The position numbers and the translations under genes were made by a program. Below, one piece after another: positions 25,011-33,102 of a DNA stretch of 43,782 bases. Source of the stretch: Flavobacteriales bacterium (GTDB taxonomy: Bacteria > Bacteroidota > Bacteroidia > Flavobacteriales > Flavobacteriaceae). Below the pieces are notes generated by a model that was given only the letters and a program-made list of their open reading frames with translations, was not told the origin of the DNA and ran no database searches. The stretch is from contig JAMONO010000049.1 in assembly GCA_027065715.1 (NCBI GenBank), positions 1-43,782 of the forward strand. Reading direction: 5' to 3'. Within the stretch, counting starts at the first letter, position 1. Every line of letters begins with the position of its first letter.

Positions 25011-26507
25011 TTATAAGTTTTCCAAATGAATATTTTCCAAAAAAGCAATGGATTGTTCAATATCTATGTGCAGATTTCTATCTTCTTCAATAAATGGCAC
25101 TTCTTGGCGATAGGCTTTTACAAAACTTTGCAAAAAACTTGATGTTTTCATGGTTCTAAATTCGATGGCTTGGGTGGCGGTAAGAAGTTCAATGGCTAAA
25201 ACTTTTTGCACATTGTTGATAACGCTGTATGCTTTGGTGGCTGCATTGGCACCCATACTTACGTGGTCTTCTTGACCGTTGCTCGATTCTATGGAATCGA
25301 CACTTGCCGGTGTGCAGAGTTGTTTGTTTTGGCTTACGGCACTGGCTGAGGCATATTGCGGTATCATTAATCCCGAATTTAGCCCCGGATTATTGACCAA
25401 AAAAGCAGGTAAATTTCGTTTTCCACTGATTAATTGATAAGTTCTTCTCTCGGAGATATTGGCTATTTCACTCATTGCAATGGCAAGCATATCTAATGAT
25501 AAGGCTAAGGGTTGCCCGTGAAAATTACCTCCCGATATAATTTTGTCTTCATCGGGAAAAATAAGCGGATTGTCCGTTACGGCATTGATTTCGTTGATAA
25601 TGGTTCGTTGCACGTAGGCAATAGCGTCTTTACTGGCACCGTGCACTTGCGGAATACATCGAAATGAATACGGGTCTTGCACGTGTTTTTTGGGTTGTGC
25701 CAATAGTTCACTATCATGCAATATATCTTGAAAAAATCGGGCGGTTTCAATTTGTCCGCGATGCGGACGAACCTCTTGCACCAACATATCAAAGGGTTCA
25801 ATACGTCCGTCAAAGGCATCGAGAGAGAGTGCCGCTATAACGTCAGACAAGTAAATGAGTTTGCGGGCTTTAAAAAGATTGTAAACGCCGTATGCTCCCA
25901 TAAATTGGGTGCCGTTTAACAGTGCCAATCCTTCTTTGGCTTGAAGCTTGATTTTTTGCCAACCGAACTTTTTTAGAATTTGTTCTCCGGTATATTTTTT
26001 ATTTTGATAAATAACTTCACCTTCTCCCATTAAGGGTAAAGACAGGTGTGCCAGTGGCACCAGGTCGCCCGAAGCTCCTAATGAACCTTGTGTATAAACT
26101 ACGGGATAAATTTGGTGGTTATAAAAATTTATCAACAGTTCGACGGTTTCCAATTGTACCCCGGAATGTCCTTTGGACAGAGATAAAATTTTAAGCAACA
26201 ACATCAATTTAACAATAGGCTCAGGCACTTGTTCCCCAATACCGCATGCATGACTTCTGACCAAATTTTCTTGCAATTGATTTATTTGGTTGTCGTTAAT
26301 TTTGATATTGTGCAAAGCCCCGAAACCGGTATTGATACCATAAATAGGACGGTCGGTTTGTTGAAGTTTCAGGTTTAAAAAATTACGGGCTTTTCTTATT
26401 TTTTCGCATGAATCTTCGGATAGTTTCAATTTTTTGTTTTCGGAAAAAATATGCCAAAGATCGTTCAGATTTAAAAAATCGGAGTTGATAAGATGATGTG
26501 TTTCCAC
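25011..26507 (-). CDS. hutH: Histidine ammonia-lyase
   Basis: HutH removes ammonia from histidine to give urocanate, the first step of histidine use. The 498-residue protein carries GSLGASGDLVPLAH, whose Ala145-Ser146-Gly147 cyclise into the MIO prosthetic group, plus YGINTGFGAL, QDPYSFRCIPQVHGA and the EIN AVTDNPLIF region. The selectivity pair Ser85-His86 in LVRSHACGIG is the histidine-lyase type rather than the His-Leu of tyrosine ammonia-lyases, so HAL activity is favoured. No hutU, hutI or hutG lies next to it here, so it is separated from the rest of the pathway. A -7 box is found 25 bases before the start. The final start choice METHHLINSD is natural. Confidence 0.94.
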   Translation of the reverse strand: METHHLINSDFLNLNDLWHIFSENKKLKLSEDSCEKIRKARNFLNLKLQQTDRPIYGINTGFGALHNIKINDNQINQLQENLVRSHACGIGEQVPEPIVKLMLLLKILSLSKGHSGVQLETVELLINFYNHQIYPVVYTQGSLGASGDLVPLAHLSLPLMGEGEVIYQNKKYTGEQILKKFGWQKIKLQAKEGLALLNGTQFMGAYGVYNLFKARKLIYLSDVIAALSLDAFDGRIEPFDMLVQEVRPHRGQIETARFFQDILHDSELLAQPKKHVQDPYSFRCIPQVHGASKDAIAYVQRTIINEINAVTDNPLIFPDEDKIISGGNFHGQPLALSLDMLAIAMSEIANISERRTYQLISGKRNLPAFLVNNPGLNSGLMIPQYASASAVSQNKQLCTPASVDSIESSNGQEDHVSMGANAATKAYSVINNVQKVLAIELLTATQAIEFRTMKTSSFLQSFVKAYRQEVPFIEEDRNLHIDIEQSIAFLENIHLENL

Positions 26508-26531
26508 GTTTTTGCGTTTTTATATTTTGCC

Positions 26532-26539
26532 CAAATATA
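26532..26539 (-). promoter_or_regulatory. -7 box for hutH
   Basis: TATATTTG on the minus strand fits TAnnTTTG exactly and lies 25 bases before the hutH ATG. The only nearby TTG-type element is 12 bases further, too close for a standard -33. Confidence 0.35.
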
Positions 26540-26636
26540 CAATTTTATATGCAAAATGAAACTGATTAATTTTGTAGAGTGGAATTTATTTTACACCTGT
26601 TAAGTAATTGATATACAGACTTATAATAAACAAAAC

Positions 26637-26750
26637 GGGCTGTCTCGAAAGTCATTGATTTGGTATTAAATATTGATTAATGATAAGATTTATTATTCTT
26701 TAATTACAGGGTTTGAAATGATAAATTATTTGTTTTTTGAGACAGCCTTA
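26637..26750. repeat. MITE-like or terminator-like inverted repeat
   Basis: GGCTGTCTCGAAA at 26638-26650 and its near-complement TTTTGAGACAGCC (26735-26747) face each other about 84 bases apart (12 of 13 positions match). The interior is AT-rich and non-coding. TGTTTTTTGAGACAG recurs at 26810-26824 and GAGGCTGTCTCAA at 27838-27850, so the word is a dispersed repeat here. It may be the remnant of an insertion sequence end or a small non-autonomous element. Confidence 0.45.
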
Positions 26751-26809
26751 TAACATACCATTAGAAATTATTCTAAGTAGGCAAGGTAAGAGGTCGTATA
26801 TGACTCCTA

Positions 26810-26824
26810 TGTTTTTTGAGACAG
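26810..26824. repeat. Second copy of TGTTTTTTGAGACAG
   Basis: A 15-base exact direct repeat of 26731-26745, located 27 bases before the isomerase stop codon region. It belongs to the GAGACAG repeat family around this gene. Confidence 0.55.
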
Positions 26825-26850
26825 TTTTTTGTATTATTAATTGAATGTTT

Positions 26851-27804
26851 TTATTCGGTTTTGACCAGTTCAACATCAAATATTAAGGTGGCATTGGGAG
26901 GGATAACACCGCCGGCTCCCGATTCGCCGTAAGCCAGATACGACGGAATGATGAAAGTGGCTTTATCGCCTTCTTCGAGCAGACGAATACCTTCGTCCCA
27001 ACCCGGAATTACATATCCGATCCCTATGGGGAATTCTATTGGTTCGCCGCGTCCGTATGAATTGTCAAAAACGGTGCCGTCTGTCAATTTGCCTACATAG
27101 TGAACAGCAACATTTTTGCCTTTTTCGGGTTTTTTGCCGCTACCGCTTTTGTGTGTGATTTTGTATCTCAAGCCCGACTTGGTTCTTTCAAATCCTTCGG
27201 CAAGTTTGTTGAGTTTGGCATCGGCTTCGGCTTTGGCTTTTTTGATACGTTCTTCTTTGGCGTTGTTAAATTTGATAAATTCGGCAGGTGCGTCAAATTG
27301 TTGGGCTTTTTCACCGACTCTGATTATTTCAATTGATTGCATTTGATCGCCTTGTGATATTTTATTTACCACGTCTTGTCCTTCAATTACTTTGCCGAAA
27401 ACAGTATGTTTGCCGTCGAGCCATGGGGTTGCTTCGTGGGTGATAAAAAATTGACTGCCATTGGTGCCGGGTCCGGCATTAGCCATTGATAAAATACCGG
27501 CACTGTCGTGTTTGAGTTCGGGGTGTATTTCATCATCAAATTTATATCCGGGACCACCGGCTCCGCTTCCTGTCGGGTCTCCTCCTTGTATCATAAAATT
27601 GTCTATGACGCGATGAAAACGGAGACCGTTATAGTATTTTTTGTCTTTATGAGCTTCGGCAACGGTAGGGTGATTACCTTCTGCCAAAGCAATAAAATTG
27701 GCAACTGTTCCGGGTGTTTTTTCATATTCCAAACGGGCTAAAATGTCGCCTTTATTTGTTTTTATTTTGGCATAAATTCCTTCGGGTAAATTGTTGATAT
27801 TCAT
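26851..27804 (-). CDS. Cyclophilin-FKBP fused peptidyl-prolyl isomerase
   Basis: A 317-residue two-domain folding catalyst. Residues 1 to about 160 are cyclophilin: [50 protein letters not shown] and [12 protein letters not shown] keep the catalytic Arg/Phe/Gln set. A charged linker helix ([23 protein letters not shown], about 180-205) joins it to an FKBP domain at about 215-317 with [42 protein letters not shown] and [23 protein letters not shown], including the Tyr/Phe/Trp pocket. Both active sites look intact. No signal peptide, so it is cytoplasmic. Such dual isomerases have been described from Flavobacterium. The gene stands alone, flanked on both sides by GAGACAG repeats. Confidence 0.95.
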   Translation of the reverse strand: MNINNLPEGIYAKIKTNKGDILARLEYEKTPGTVANFIALAEGNHPTVAEAHKDKKYYNGLRFHRVIDNFMIQGGDPTGSGAGGPGYKFDDEIHPELKHDSAGILSMANAGPGTNGSQFFITHEATPWLDGKHTVFGKVIEGQDVVNKISQGDQMQSIEIIRVGEKAQQFDAPAEFIKFNNAKEERIKKAKAEADAKLNKLAEGFERTKSGLRYKITHKSGSGKKPEKGKNVAVHYVGKLTDGTVFDNSYGRGEPIEFPIGIGYVIPGWDEGIRLLEEGDKATFIIPSYLAYGESGAGGVIPPNATLIFDVELVKTE

Positions 27805-27837
27805 ATTGTTATTTTTATTTTTTTATGTTTGCAATAA

Positions 27838-27850
27838 GAGGCTGTCTCAA
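27838..27850. repeat. GAGGCTGTCTCAA repeat copy
   Basis: A third copy of the GGCTGTCTC word, on the 5' side of the isomerase gene and in the opposite orientation to the GAGACAGCC copy at 26739-26747, so the gene lies between inverted copies about 1.1 kb apart. No transposase is present. Confidence 0.45.
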
Positions 27851-28015
27851 TAGAGTTTTGTTTAAATATTTTGACAATAAATTAGTTGTAAAGTTGCTGA
27901 TTTTTTGGTTAAAGATTTTTCACTGTCTTCCAAACGATATGTTTCGATAGACGATGTATTTTGTTTTAATCGGTACATCACTAAAATATACAGTAGAGCA
28001 AAAAAATCTATACTA

Positions 28016-29905
28016 TTACATTATCAATCGAACTCCACCAAGTTCTTCCAATCTGTAAGGGAATTTTTCGTCGGGTGATCCTATAAACATAAAGTTAATG
28101 GGTATTTTCCATTTTTCGGATAATTCTTTGATGAGTTCCGGACCAAATTCTCCTTCAATAGGTACAAATTCGATATCAATTTCGGGGTATTCTTCATCTA
28201 GTATTTTAATATTTCGTATGAGTTCTTCCGAAGGTTTTTCGCCGGGTTTTAAAACTTTAACGATTTTTACTTTTTTGGTATGTTCGTTATCGCGTATGTA
28301 CAGCATGGCTTTGTTCATGTTGGCAATACTTTTGCCTTTGGTAAAAAACACGAATTCTTGAGAGTTTATTTCGTTAATCAACTTGTCGATACCTTTGTGT
28401 AAACGCAAGAAAAATTTTCTAATAGGTTCAAATATGTATTGAACAATGTTTAGCAATAGTTTTAGCAGCATGGTTCTGTTGAGCATAATCATAACAAAAA
28501 CAAGAGTTGGCAGGAAGTATATAAAGAATATGTTCATATTTTCACTTCCTTTGATATGGTTGGGTAAGGCTTGTTCCAAATCAGGCATCAAGGTATTGCC
28601 TATCAGAGCGATTAATACAGCCGTAAAGGCAACCATTATACCCAGCCAGGGTGCTCTTTCGGGACGGGGCAAATGTTTTCTTTTGACTTTTAATAAAATG
28701 TTACCGACCACAAACAACAACATCACCGATAAGAAAGATATGGTATAAACACCTGCCAAAGTAGTTACTTTACCATTGGACAACAAGAGTACCGAGACGT
28801 TAAGCAAAAAGAAAAAGATAATGATACGGTATGAGGCGTTTCGGTTGTTCTTTTTTAAGAAATAATTGGGCATAATTCTGTCCAAAGTCATTCGTTCCAA
28901 CAAACCGGTTACACCAATGTAACTGGTCAATACGGCACCGGACAGCACCAAGAAAGCATCGATGGAAATAAACGCTGCCAACCATTCGCCGGCTGAGTTT
29001 TCACTTAGTTGGATTAATAAGGTGTTTTCGTCCACTTGGTTGATTGGTAGTGCCGATAGTGCCAAAAAAGCCATGAGCGGATTGAGTATGCTGACTACTA
29101 TCCACATATTTCGCAGGGTTTTTGGAAATACACCTTGTTTTTGTTCTTCGACAAAGTTTGCCGAACTTTCAAAGCCCGAAATACCGAGCATGGAAGCGGC
29201 GAATCCGAAAAATATTGCTTCCCAAACATTGCCATACCGGTTTGACGAATTCCAATTTTCCAGAAAGATATCCCAACCGTGATTGGCTATGTAAACGATA
29301 AGCGACAAAATCAAAGCGGTCATAACCGTTAAGTGAAAAATAAAGATAGCAATAGCTACTTTGGAAGATTCTTTGATACCCATGATTGCCAATCCGGCAA
29401 ATGCCGCCAGTAAAACAACGGTTGCCACAATAACAAAATTGTTGTATTCAATTTTGTTTAGGTGTAAGTTTTCAATTAAATAATGATGTATGGGTTGTAA
29501 TCTAAATAAATAATGTATGGCTTCGTTGGCTGAAATTACAGCGGTTGCCATATAAGACAACAAGGTTAAAGAAGCGGCAATACTCGACATGCGTTTGCTG
29601 GTAGTGTTGAGCAAGGCGTTGTAAGCACCACCGTTTAACGGCAAGGCGCCTACTACTTCGCCGTATATTTTTCTAAAAAAGTATAAAACCAAAGCAACAA
29701 TGCCCAAAGTAATCCAAGCATATTGTCCGGCATAGGTAATAGCCAATGCCGATACATATAATACTGACGAACTGATGTCGTTACCACTGATTGCGGTAGC
29801 TGCCAGTTCTCCTAATTTTTCGTGTTTTTTGAGTTCGGGTTTATTAAAATGTATAACATTATCTCCGGTGTGATTGCCGTGAGTGGTGTTTGATTTCATA
29901 TTCAT
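28016..29905 (-). CDS. APC-superfamily amino-acid/cation permease with C-terminal cytoplasmic domain
   Basis: A 629-residue integral membrane protein. Residues about 30-470 hold about 12 transmembrane helices with the APC landmarks: ELAATAISGNDISSSVLYVSALAI (the unwound first helix), EVVGALPLNGGAYNALLN, and FGFAASMLGISGFESSANFVEEQ in helix 6, which binds substrate. After the last helix (FFIYFLPTLVFVMIML) comes a cytoplasmic domain of about 150 residues (EFVFFTKGKSIANMNKAML ... YRLEELGGVRLIM) with alternating beta/alpha pattern like the USP/SLC12-type tails. The transported solute is unknown. The start may be MNMKS or the second Met two codons later. The gene is alone on its strand between non-coding gaps. 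Confidence 0.85.
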   Translation of the reverse strand: MNMKSNTTHGNHTGDNVIHFNKPELKKHEKLGELAATAISGNDISSSVLYVSALAITYAGQYAWITLGIVALVLYFFRKIYGEVVGALPLNGGAYNALLNTTSKRMSSIAASLTLLSYMATAVISANEAIHYLFRLQPIHHYLIENLHLNKIEYNNFVIVATVVLLAAFAGLAIMGIKESSKVAIAIFIFHLTVMTALILSLIVYIANHGWDIFLENWNSSNRYGNVWEAIFFGFAASMLGISGFESSANFVEEQKQGVFPKTLRNMWIVVSILNPLMAFLALSALPINQVDENTLLIQLSENSAGEWLAAFISIDAFLVLSGAVLTSYIGVTGLLERMTLDRIMPNYFLKKNNRNASYRIIIFFFLLNVSVLLLSNGKVTTLAGVYTISFLSVMLLFVVGNILLKVKRKHLPRPERAPWLGIMVAFTAVLIALIGNTLMPDLEQALPNHIKGSENMNIFFIYFLPTLVFVMIMLNRTMLLKLLLNIVQYIFEPIRKFFLRLHKGIDKLINEINSQEFVFFTKGKSIANMNKAMLYIRDNEHTKKVKIVKVLKPGEKPSEELIRNIKILDEEYPEIDIEFVPIEGEFGPELIKELSEKWKIPINFMFIGSPDEKFPYRLEELGGVRLIM

Positions 29906-29973
29906 AATAAAAAGTTATTTGCAGTTGCGAAGTTAATAAAAAAGTGTTAAAATGATAACTTTAGGCACAAAAA

Positions 29974-30003
29974 AACCTGTCAAAAAAAAGACTTTGACAG
30001 GTT
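29974..30003 (-). terminator. Terminator of rpmE
   Basis: AACCTGTCAAA and TTTGACAGGTT pair perfectly around an eight-base loop, and the minus strand continues with TTTTTTTGTG. It ends 22 bases past the L31 stop. Confidence 0.85.
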
Positions 30004-30024
30004 AAGTATATTGTATCGGCTTGT

Positions 30025-30276
30025 TTATTTGTTAAACTTAGCGTATTTTTTCTTAAATTTATCAATACGTCCCGCAGTATCGACCAATTTCATTTTTCCG
30101 GTATAAAAGGGGTGTGAAGTTCGCGAAATCTCCACTTTTACCAACGGATATTCAACGCCGTCCACTTCAATAGTTTCTTTGGCTTCGGCAGTAGAACGGG
30201 TGATATAAATTTCGCCGTTAGACATATCTTTGAATGCAACCATTCTATAATTATCGGGGTGAATTCCTTTTTTCAT
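30025..30276 (-). CDS. rpmE2: Ribosomal protein L31, zinc-independent type B
   Basis: An 83-residue 50S subunit protein. [24 protein letters not shown] and [28 protein letters not shown] are diagnostic. There is no Cys at all, so this is the C-minus (type B) paralogue that replaces zinc-binding L31 under zinc limitation in many bacteria; in flavobacteria it is often the only L31. It is a single-gene unit with a consensus promoter and an intrinsic terminator. Confidence 0.98.
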   Translation of the reverse strand: MKKGIHPDNYRMVAFKDMSNGEIYITRSTAEAKETIEVDGVEYPLVKVEISRTSHPFYTGKMKLVDTAGRIDKFKKKYAKFNK

Positions 30277-30311
30277 CTTATTCTTATTTTAAGTTCCTTA
30301 TTTAGAGTGTG

Positions 30312-30341
30312 CAAATTTATAAACTTTTTTTGAATATACAA
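30312..30341 (-). promoter_or_regulatory. Promoter of rpmE2
   Basis: On the minus strand TTG (30341-30339), a 19-base spacer and TAAATTTG (30319-30312) match the consensus perfectly, leaving a leader of about 29 bases. Confidence 0.7.
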
Positions 30342-30475
30342 TATTTATTTATGTATTTTTTCGAGTAAAAATATCGGGGCAAAATAGTTTCGGACGGTTT
30401 TGTGTATAATTCAATAACAAATATCAATAAAACTTTGTTGCTGCTATTTTTTTATTTAATGTTAAATCAAAAAAA

Positions 30476-30754
30476 TTAAATAAAATACATTATCGAAACC
30501 GTTAAAGCATACAAAAGAGAGGCGCCCGTTACACCGTTGAGTTTTTGGTTTTCTTTGCGACTGTTATAGACAAAAAGCGGCAATAAATTGGTTAGTATGC
30601 TCAGTGCCAACACTTGCGAAAATAGATTTTCGTGCCATAATTGTTTTAATCCCGTTTCAAATCCGGACTGTAATACGAGTGTTACATAAAAATATAAACC
30701 TATAACAGGCACAATCATGCCTATGGCAAAACCTTTGAGAAAATTTGATGTCAT
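30476..30754 (-). CDS. Small three-helix membrane protein of unknown function
   Basis: A 92-residue protein with three predicted membrane segments: GFAIGMIVPVIGLYFYVTLVL, ALSILTNLLPLFVYN and GASLLYALTVSIMYFI. The charged linker RKENQKLNG should face the cytoplasm. I do not recognise the family. It is divergent from the 55-residue gene at 30825, sharing a 70-base intergenic region, and convergent genes are absent on its 3' side (rpmE2 runs in the same direction). Confidence 0.75.
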   Translation of the reverse strand: MTSNFLKGFAIGMIVPVIGLYFYVTLVLQSGFETGLKQLWHENLFSQVLALSILTNLLPLFVYNSRKENQKLNGVTGASLLYALTVSIMYFI

Positions 30755-30774
30755 GATTTCTTTTTTTAAATATA

Positions 30775-30805
30775 TTGCAAAATTTGTGGTAATTACTTAC
30801 CTTTG
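30775..30805 (+). promoter_or_regulatory. Promoter of the 55-residue gene
   Basis: TTG (30775-30777), a 20-base spacer and TACCTTTG (30798-30805) fit the consensus exactly and place transcription start about 13 bases before the ATG at 30825. Confidence 0.65.
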
Positions 30806-30824
30806 GAACAAAGTTACGTAAAAA

Positions 30825-30992
30825 ATGAGCAAAAAAGTAAAATTTTCTCTTGCTGCAACCCTTCAATTGGGGTTAATCGCTTCCATAGGCGATTTTGTAG
30901 GTTGGTCTTATATGAATTTTGTTTTGGCTGCCACTATTGTTTTTTTTCTTTTAACGTTGATTTTCTTGATATACGACCTTTCCAAAGATTAA
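30825..30992 (+). CDS. Small 55-residue membrane protein missed by the ORF track
   Basis: An ATG at 30825 opens a 55-codon frame (MSKKVKFSLAATLQLGL ... FLIYDLSKD, TAA at 30990-30992) that is too short for the 60-residue track; the track's 30803 ORF is a different frame. It has a basic N-terminus, a moderately hydrophobic stretch (SLAATLQLGLIASIGDFVGW) and a strong membrane segment (FVLAATIVFFLLTLIFLIY) ending in a charged tail. A perfect promoter sits in front. The protein looks real by composition and context, but I recognise no family. It lies immediately upstream of the nor cluster, 171 bases before norC; a link to NO metabolism is only positional. Confidence 0.6.
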   Translation: MSKKVKFSLAATLQLGLIASIGDFVGWSYMNFVLAATIVFFLLTLIFLIYDLSKD

Positions 30993-31005
30993 TTTTGTAA
31001 CAAAA
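30993..31005. promoter_or_regulatory. Palindrome TTTTGTaACAAAA upstream of norC
   Basis: A perfect 6+1+6 palindrome right after the 55-residue gene stop. The norC start, if it uses the -7 box at 31074, puts it near -89. Similar TTGTAAC words recur before norQ (33063). It could be an operator for an NO- or oxygen-responsive regulator, but no regulator gene is in the window. Confidence 0.25.
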
Positions 31006-31073
31006 GACACATATTGAGAGTGTATTTTTTTAAGGATTTTTCAAAATACATAAAATACTGACACAAATCATTT

Positions 31074-31081
31074 TATATTTG
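31074..31081 (+). promoter_or_regulatory. -7 box of the nor operon
   Basis: TATATTTG is an exact TAnnTTTG, 82 bases before norC. No TTG lies at -33, as would fit an activator-dependent promoter. Confidence 0.45.
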
Positions 31082-31106
31082 TGTATAGTGTGTTAATTTT
31101 ATAGCT

Positions 31107-31130
31107 ATAAAAGACAAAAAAGTCTTTTAT
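31107..31130. promoter_or_regulatory. 24-base inverted repeat in the norC leader
   Basis: ATAAAAGAC-AAAAAA-GTCTTTTAT is a perfect 9+6+9 inverted repeat between the -7 box and the norC start. It may be an operator or a leader hairpin that modulates norC expression. It is not followed by a clean T-run, so it is not an obvious terminator. Confidence 0.35.
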
Positions 31131-31163
31131 TTGGAGAAAAACTATTAACCAAAATTAATCACT

Positions 31164-31598
31164 ATGTTATCAAAAAAACAAGCAAAACTATTTTTTTTGG
31201 TTGGAACGTTTGTAACCTTTGCAATCTTTATCGGATTGACGGTTTTTTCACTCAAACAAGTGCAAACAAACATTCCGCCCGATGTAGCCCACGGTAAGCA
31301 TCTGTGGGAGAAAAACAATTGTATGGGTTGCCATACAATTATGGGAGAAGGGGCATATTATGCACCTGAACTGACTAATGTTATTGAAAGACGCGGCGAA
31401 GATTATGTACGCGGTGTTTTAATGTCTCAATCGCCATGGCAACCCCGTGGTCGTAAAATGGTGGCTTATGCCATGAGCGAATCCGATGCCAATGATATGA
31501 TTGCTTTCTTTAAATGGATAAGCAATTTGGATTTAAACGGCTTTGAAAAAGTTGATAAAAAAGTATCTCCTTTGGCAAAAGACAATATGAAAAACTAA
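31164..31598 (+). CDS. norC: Nitric oxide reductase cytochrome c subunit NorC
   Basis: NorC is the membrane-anchored monoheme cytochrome c that passes electrons to NorB. The 144-residue sequence has one N-terminal anchor (FFLVGTFVTFAIFIGLTVF) and then a periplasmic heme domain: NNCMGCHTIMGEGAYYAPELT gives CxxCH at Cys53-Cys56-His57, and the RKMVAYAM segment supplies the likely Met ligand. Length matches typical NorC. It is the first gene of the norCB pair; norB follows after 18 bases. Confidence 0.97.
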   Translation: MLSKKQAKLFFLVGTFVTFAIFIGLTVFSLKQVQTNIPPDVAHGKHLWEKNNCMGCHTIMGEGAYYAPELTNVIERRGEDYVRGVLMSQSPWQPRGRKMVAYAMSESDANDMIAFFKWISNLDLNGFEKVDKKVSPLAKDNMKN

Positions 31599-31616
31599 TT
31601 TTAAAAACGAATTATC

Positions 31617-32948
31617 ATGAAATATAAAACACAAAAAGTTGCCTATTGGTTTTGGGCATTGTCCATGCTGTTGTGGACTATTCAATTGACCTACGGCTTT
31701 ATTATGGGATTTGCCCGTGTAGGAATGGACGGATTACATCAGTGGATACCTTTTAATACGGCTCATACCGTTCACTTGAATACATTGGTGGTATGGTTAC
31801 TTGCCGGTTTTATGGGAGCTGCATATTATATCATTCCCGAAGAAGCCGAAACCGAACTTTGGAAACCCAAGTTGGCTTATCTTCAATTAATAGCTTTGAC
31901 CGTAGTTGGTGTAGCTGCTTTAACCGGTTATCACTTTAATATTTGGGAAGGACGTAAGTTTTTGGAAATTCCGAGAGAACTTGATTGGCTTGTGGCAATC
32001 GATGTAATTTTGTTTTTGGTTATTTTATTGATGACTATTATCAAAGGAAAGAAAAAATCTACTACGGCATGGGTATTATACGGTGGTTTGGTAGGTGCCG
32101 CTCTATTGTATTTGCCCGGTATGATTACCTTTGACAGTCAAGTATTGGATTCTTTCTTCCGTTGGTGGGTAGTTCACCTTTGGGTTGAAGGAGTTTGGGA
32201 ATTAATCATGGGAGGTATTTTGGCTTTCTTGTTGATTAAACTGACAGGAGTCGATAGAGAAGTTATCGAAAAATGGTTGTATGTGGTTATCGGATTGACA
32301 TTTTTGTCAGGTATTTTGGGAACCGGACACCATTATTATTATATAGGTGTAAACAAAATTTGGTTAATCGTAGGTGGTATCTTTTCTTCATTGGAACCGC
32401 TTGCTTTCTTAGCCATGACCCTTTGGGCATTAAATATGTATCGCAAAGGTGAGAAAAAACACCCCAATACCGTAGCTATTTATTGGACATTGGGAGCAGC
32501 TATTGTTTCGTTCTTGGGTGCCGGTTTGCTCGGTTTGGCTCACACCTTACCTCAAACCAACCTTTATACTCACGGAACATTGGTAACAGCCATGCATGGG
32601 CACTTGGCTTTTTGGGGAGCTTATGCTTCCATAGTATTGGCAATTATGTTTTATGCCTTGCCTAACTTAACCGGACGTAAACTATATACCCACGCCCGTG
32701 GAAAAGCAGCTTTTTGGCTGACCAATATCGGTATTTTTACCATGGTTTCCGCTTTTGCAGCCGCCGGCGTGGCGCAAGTATATCTCGAAAGAATATTGGG
32801 ATACGATTTTGGCGATGTGCAAAATGAAATACAAGTTCATTTTTGGGTGTTGATTATAGGAGCCACCATACTTTCAACAGGAGCCATTATTTTAATAATC
32901 GATTTTATTAAATACGGATTACCTACTGATGAAGCACTTGAACAATAA
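31617..32948 (+). CDS. norB: Nitric oxide reductase catalytic subunit NorB
   Basis: NorB reduces two NO to N2O using electrons from NorC, in the inner membrane. The 443-residue protein has about 12 helices. Metal ligands are visible: His53 (HLNTLVVW) and the His327/His329 pair (AMHGHLAFW) for the two b hemes, and His187 (VHLWVEGVWE), His238 and His239 (GTGHHYYYIG) for the FeB site, with Glu191 as the hallmark glutamate that separates cNOR from oxidases. The length fits the short cNOR class that needs NorC, not the quinol-dependent qNOR with its N-terminal extension. All catalytic residues are intact, so the enzyme should be active. A terminator follows at 32982. Confidence 0.98.
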   Translation: MKYKTQKVAYWFWALSMLLWTIQLTYGFIMGFARVGMDGLHQWIPFNTAHTVHLNTLVVWLLAGFMGAAYYIIPEEAETELWKPKLAYLQLIALTVVGVAALTGYHFNIWEGRKFLEIPRELDWLVAIDVILFLVILLMTIIKGKKKSTTAWVLYGGLVGAALLYLPGMITFDSQVLDSFFRWWVVHLWVEGVWELIMGGILAFLLIKLTGVDREVIEKWLYVVIGLTFLSGILGTGHHYYYIGVNKIWLIVGGIFSSLEPLAFLAMTLWALNMYRKGEKKHPNTVAIYWTLGAAIVSFLGAGLLGLAHTLPQTNLYTHGTLVTAMHGHLAFWGAYASIVLAIMFYALPNLTGRKLYTHARGKAAFWLTNIGIFTMVSAFAAAGVAQVYLERILGYDFGDVQNEIQVHFWVLIIGATILSTGAIILIIDFIKYGLPTDEALEQ

Positions 32949-32981
32949 TCCTAATTAACCAAATTAATCTTCATCAATATT

Positions 32982-33014
32982 AAGAGATTGTCAAGCAATT
33001 GGCAATCTCTTTTA
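32982..33014 (+). terminator. Terminator after norCB
   Basis: AAGAGATTG and CAATCTCTT pair with a 12-base loop and are followed by TTTT. It lies between norB and norQ, so norCB may be transcribed at higher level than the accessory genes, with partial read-through or a separate promoter for norQ. Confidence 0.65.
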
Positions 33015-33043
33015 AAATAAGATAAAATGGCTTGCAATAATTA

Positions 33044-33068
33044 TTACAAATCCAAAGTACAATTGTAA
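33044..33068. promoter_or_regulatory. TTACAA-N13-TTGTAA inverted repeat upstream of norQ
   Basis: A 6-base inverted repeat with 13-base spacing, ending 34 bases before the norQ ATG. Its right half reads TTGTAAC, the same heptamer found in the palindrome before norC. Possible regulator site; not proven. Confidence 0.25.
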
Positions 33069-33102
33069 CCGATTAATGACATAAAAGATAAAAATAACGA
33101 AT

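Larger units (their letters stand above)
26508..26850. other. 343-base gap with GGCTGTCTC inverted repeats, no gene
   Basis: The right-hand edge near hutH holds its promoter. The rest contains the repeat element at 26637-26750 and a second copy of TGTTTTTTGAGACAG at 26810-26824, just before the isomerase stop. I see no coding potential. Confidence 0.7.

Noticed and set aside
25011-26507. Tyrosine ammonia-lyase alternative for the hutH gene
   Set aside because: The Ser-His selectivity pair and the QDPYSFRCIPQV segment match histidine lyases; flavobacterial tyrosine lyases differ there.
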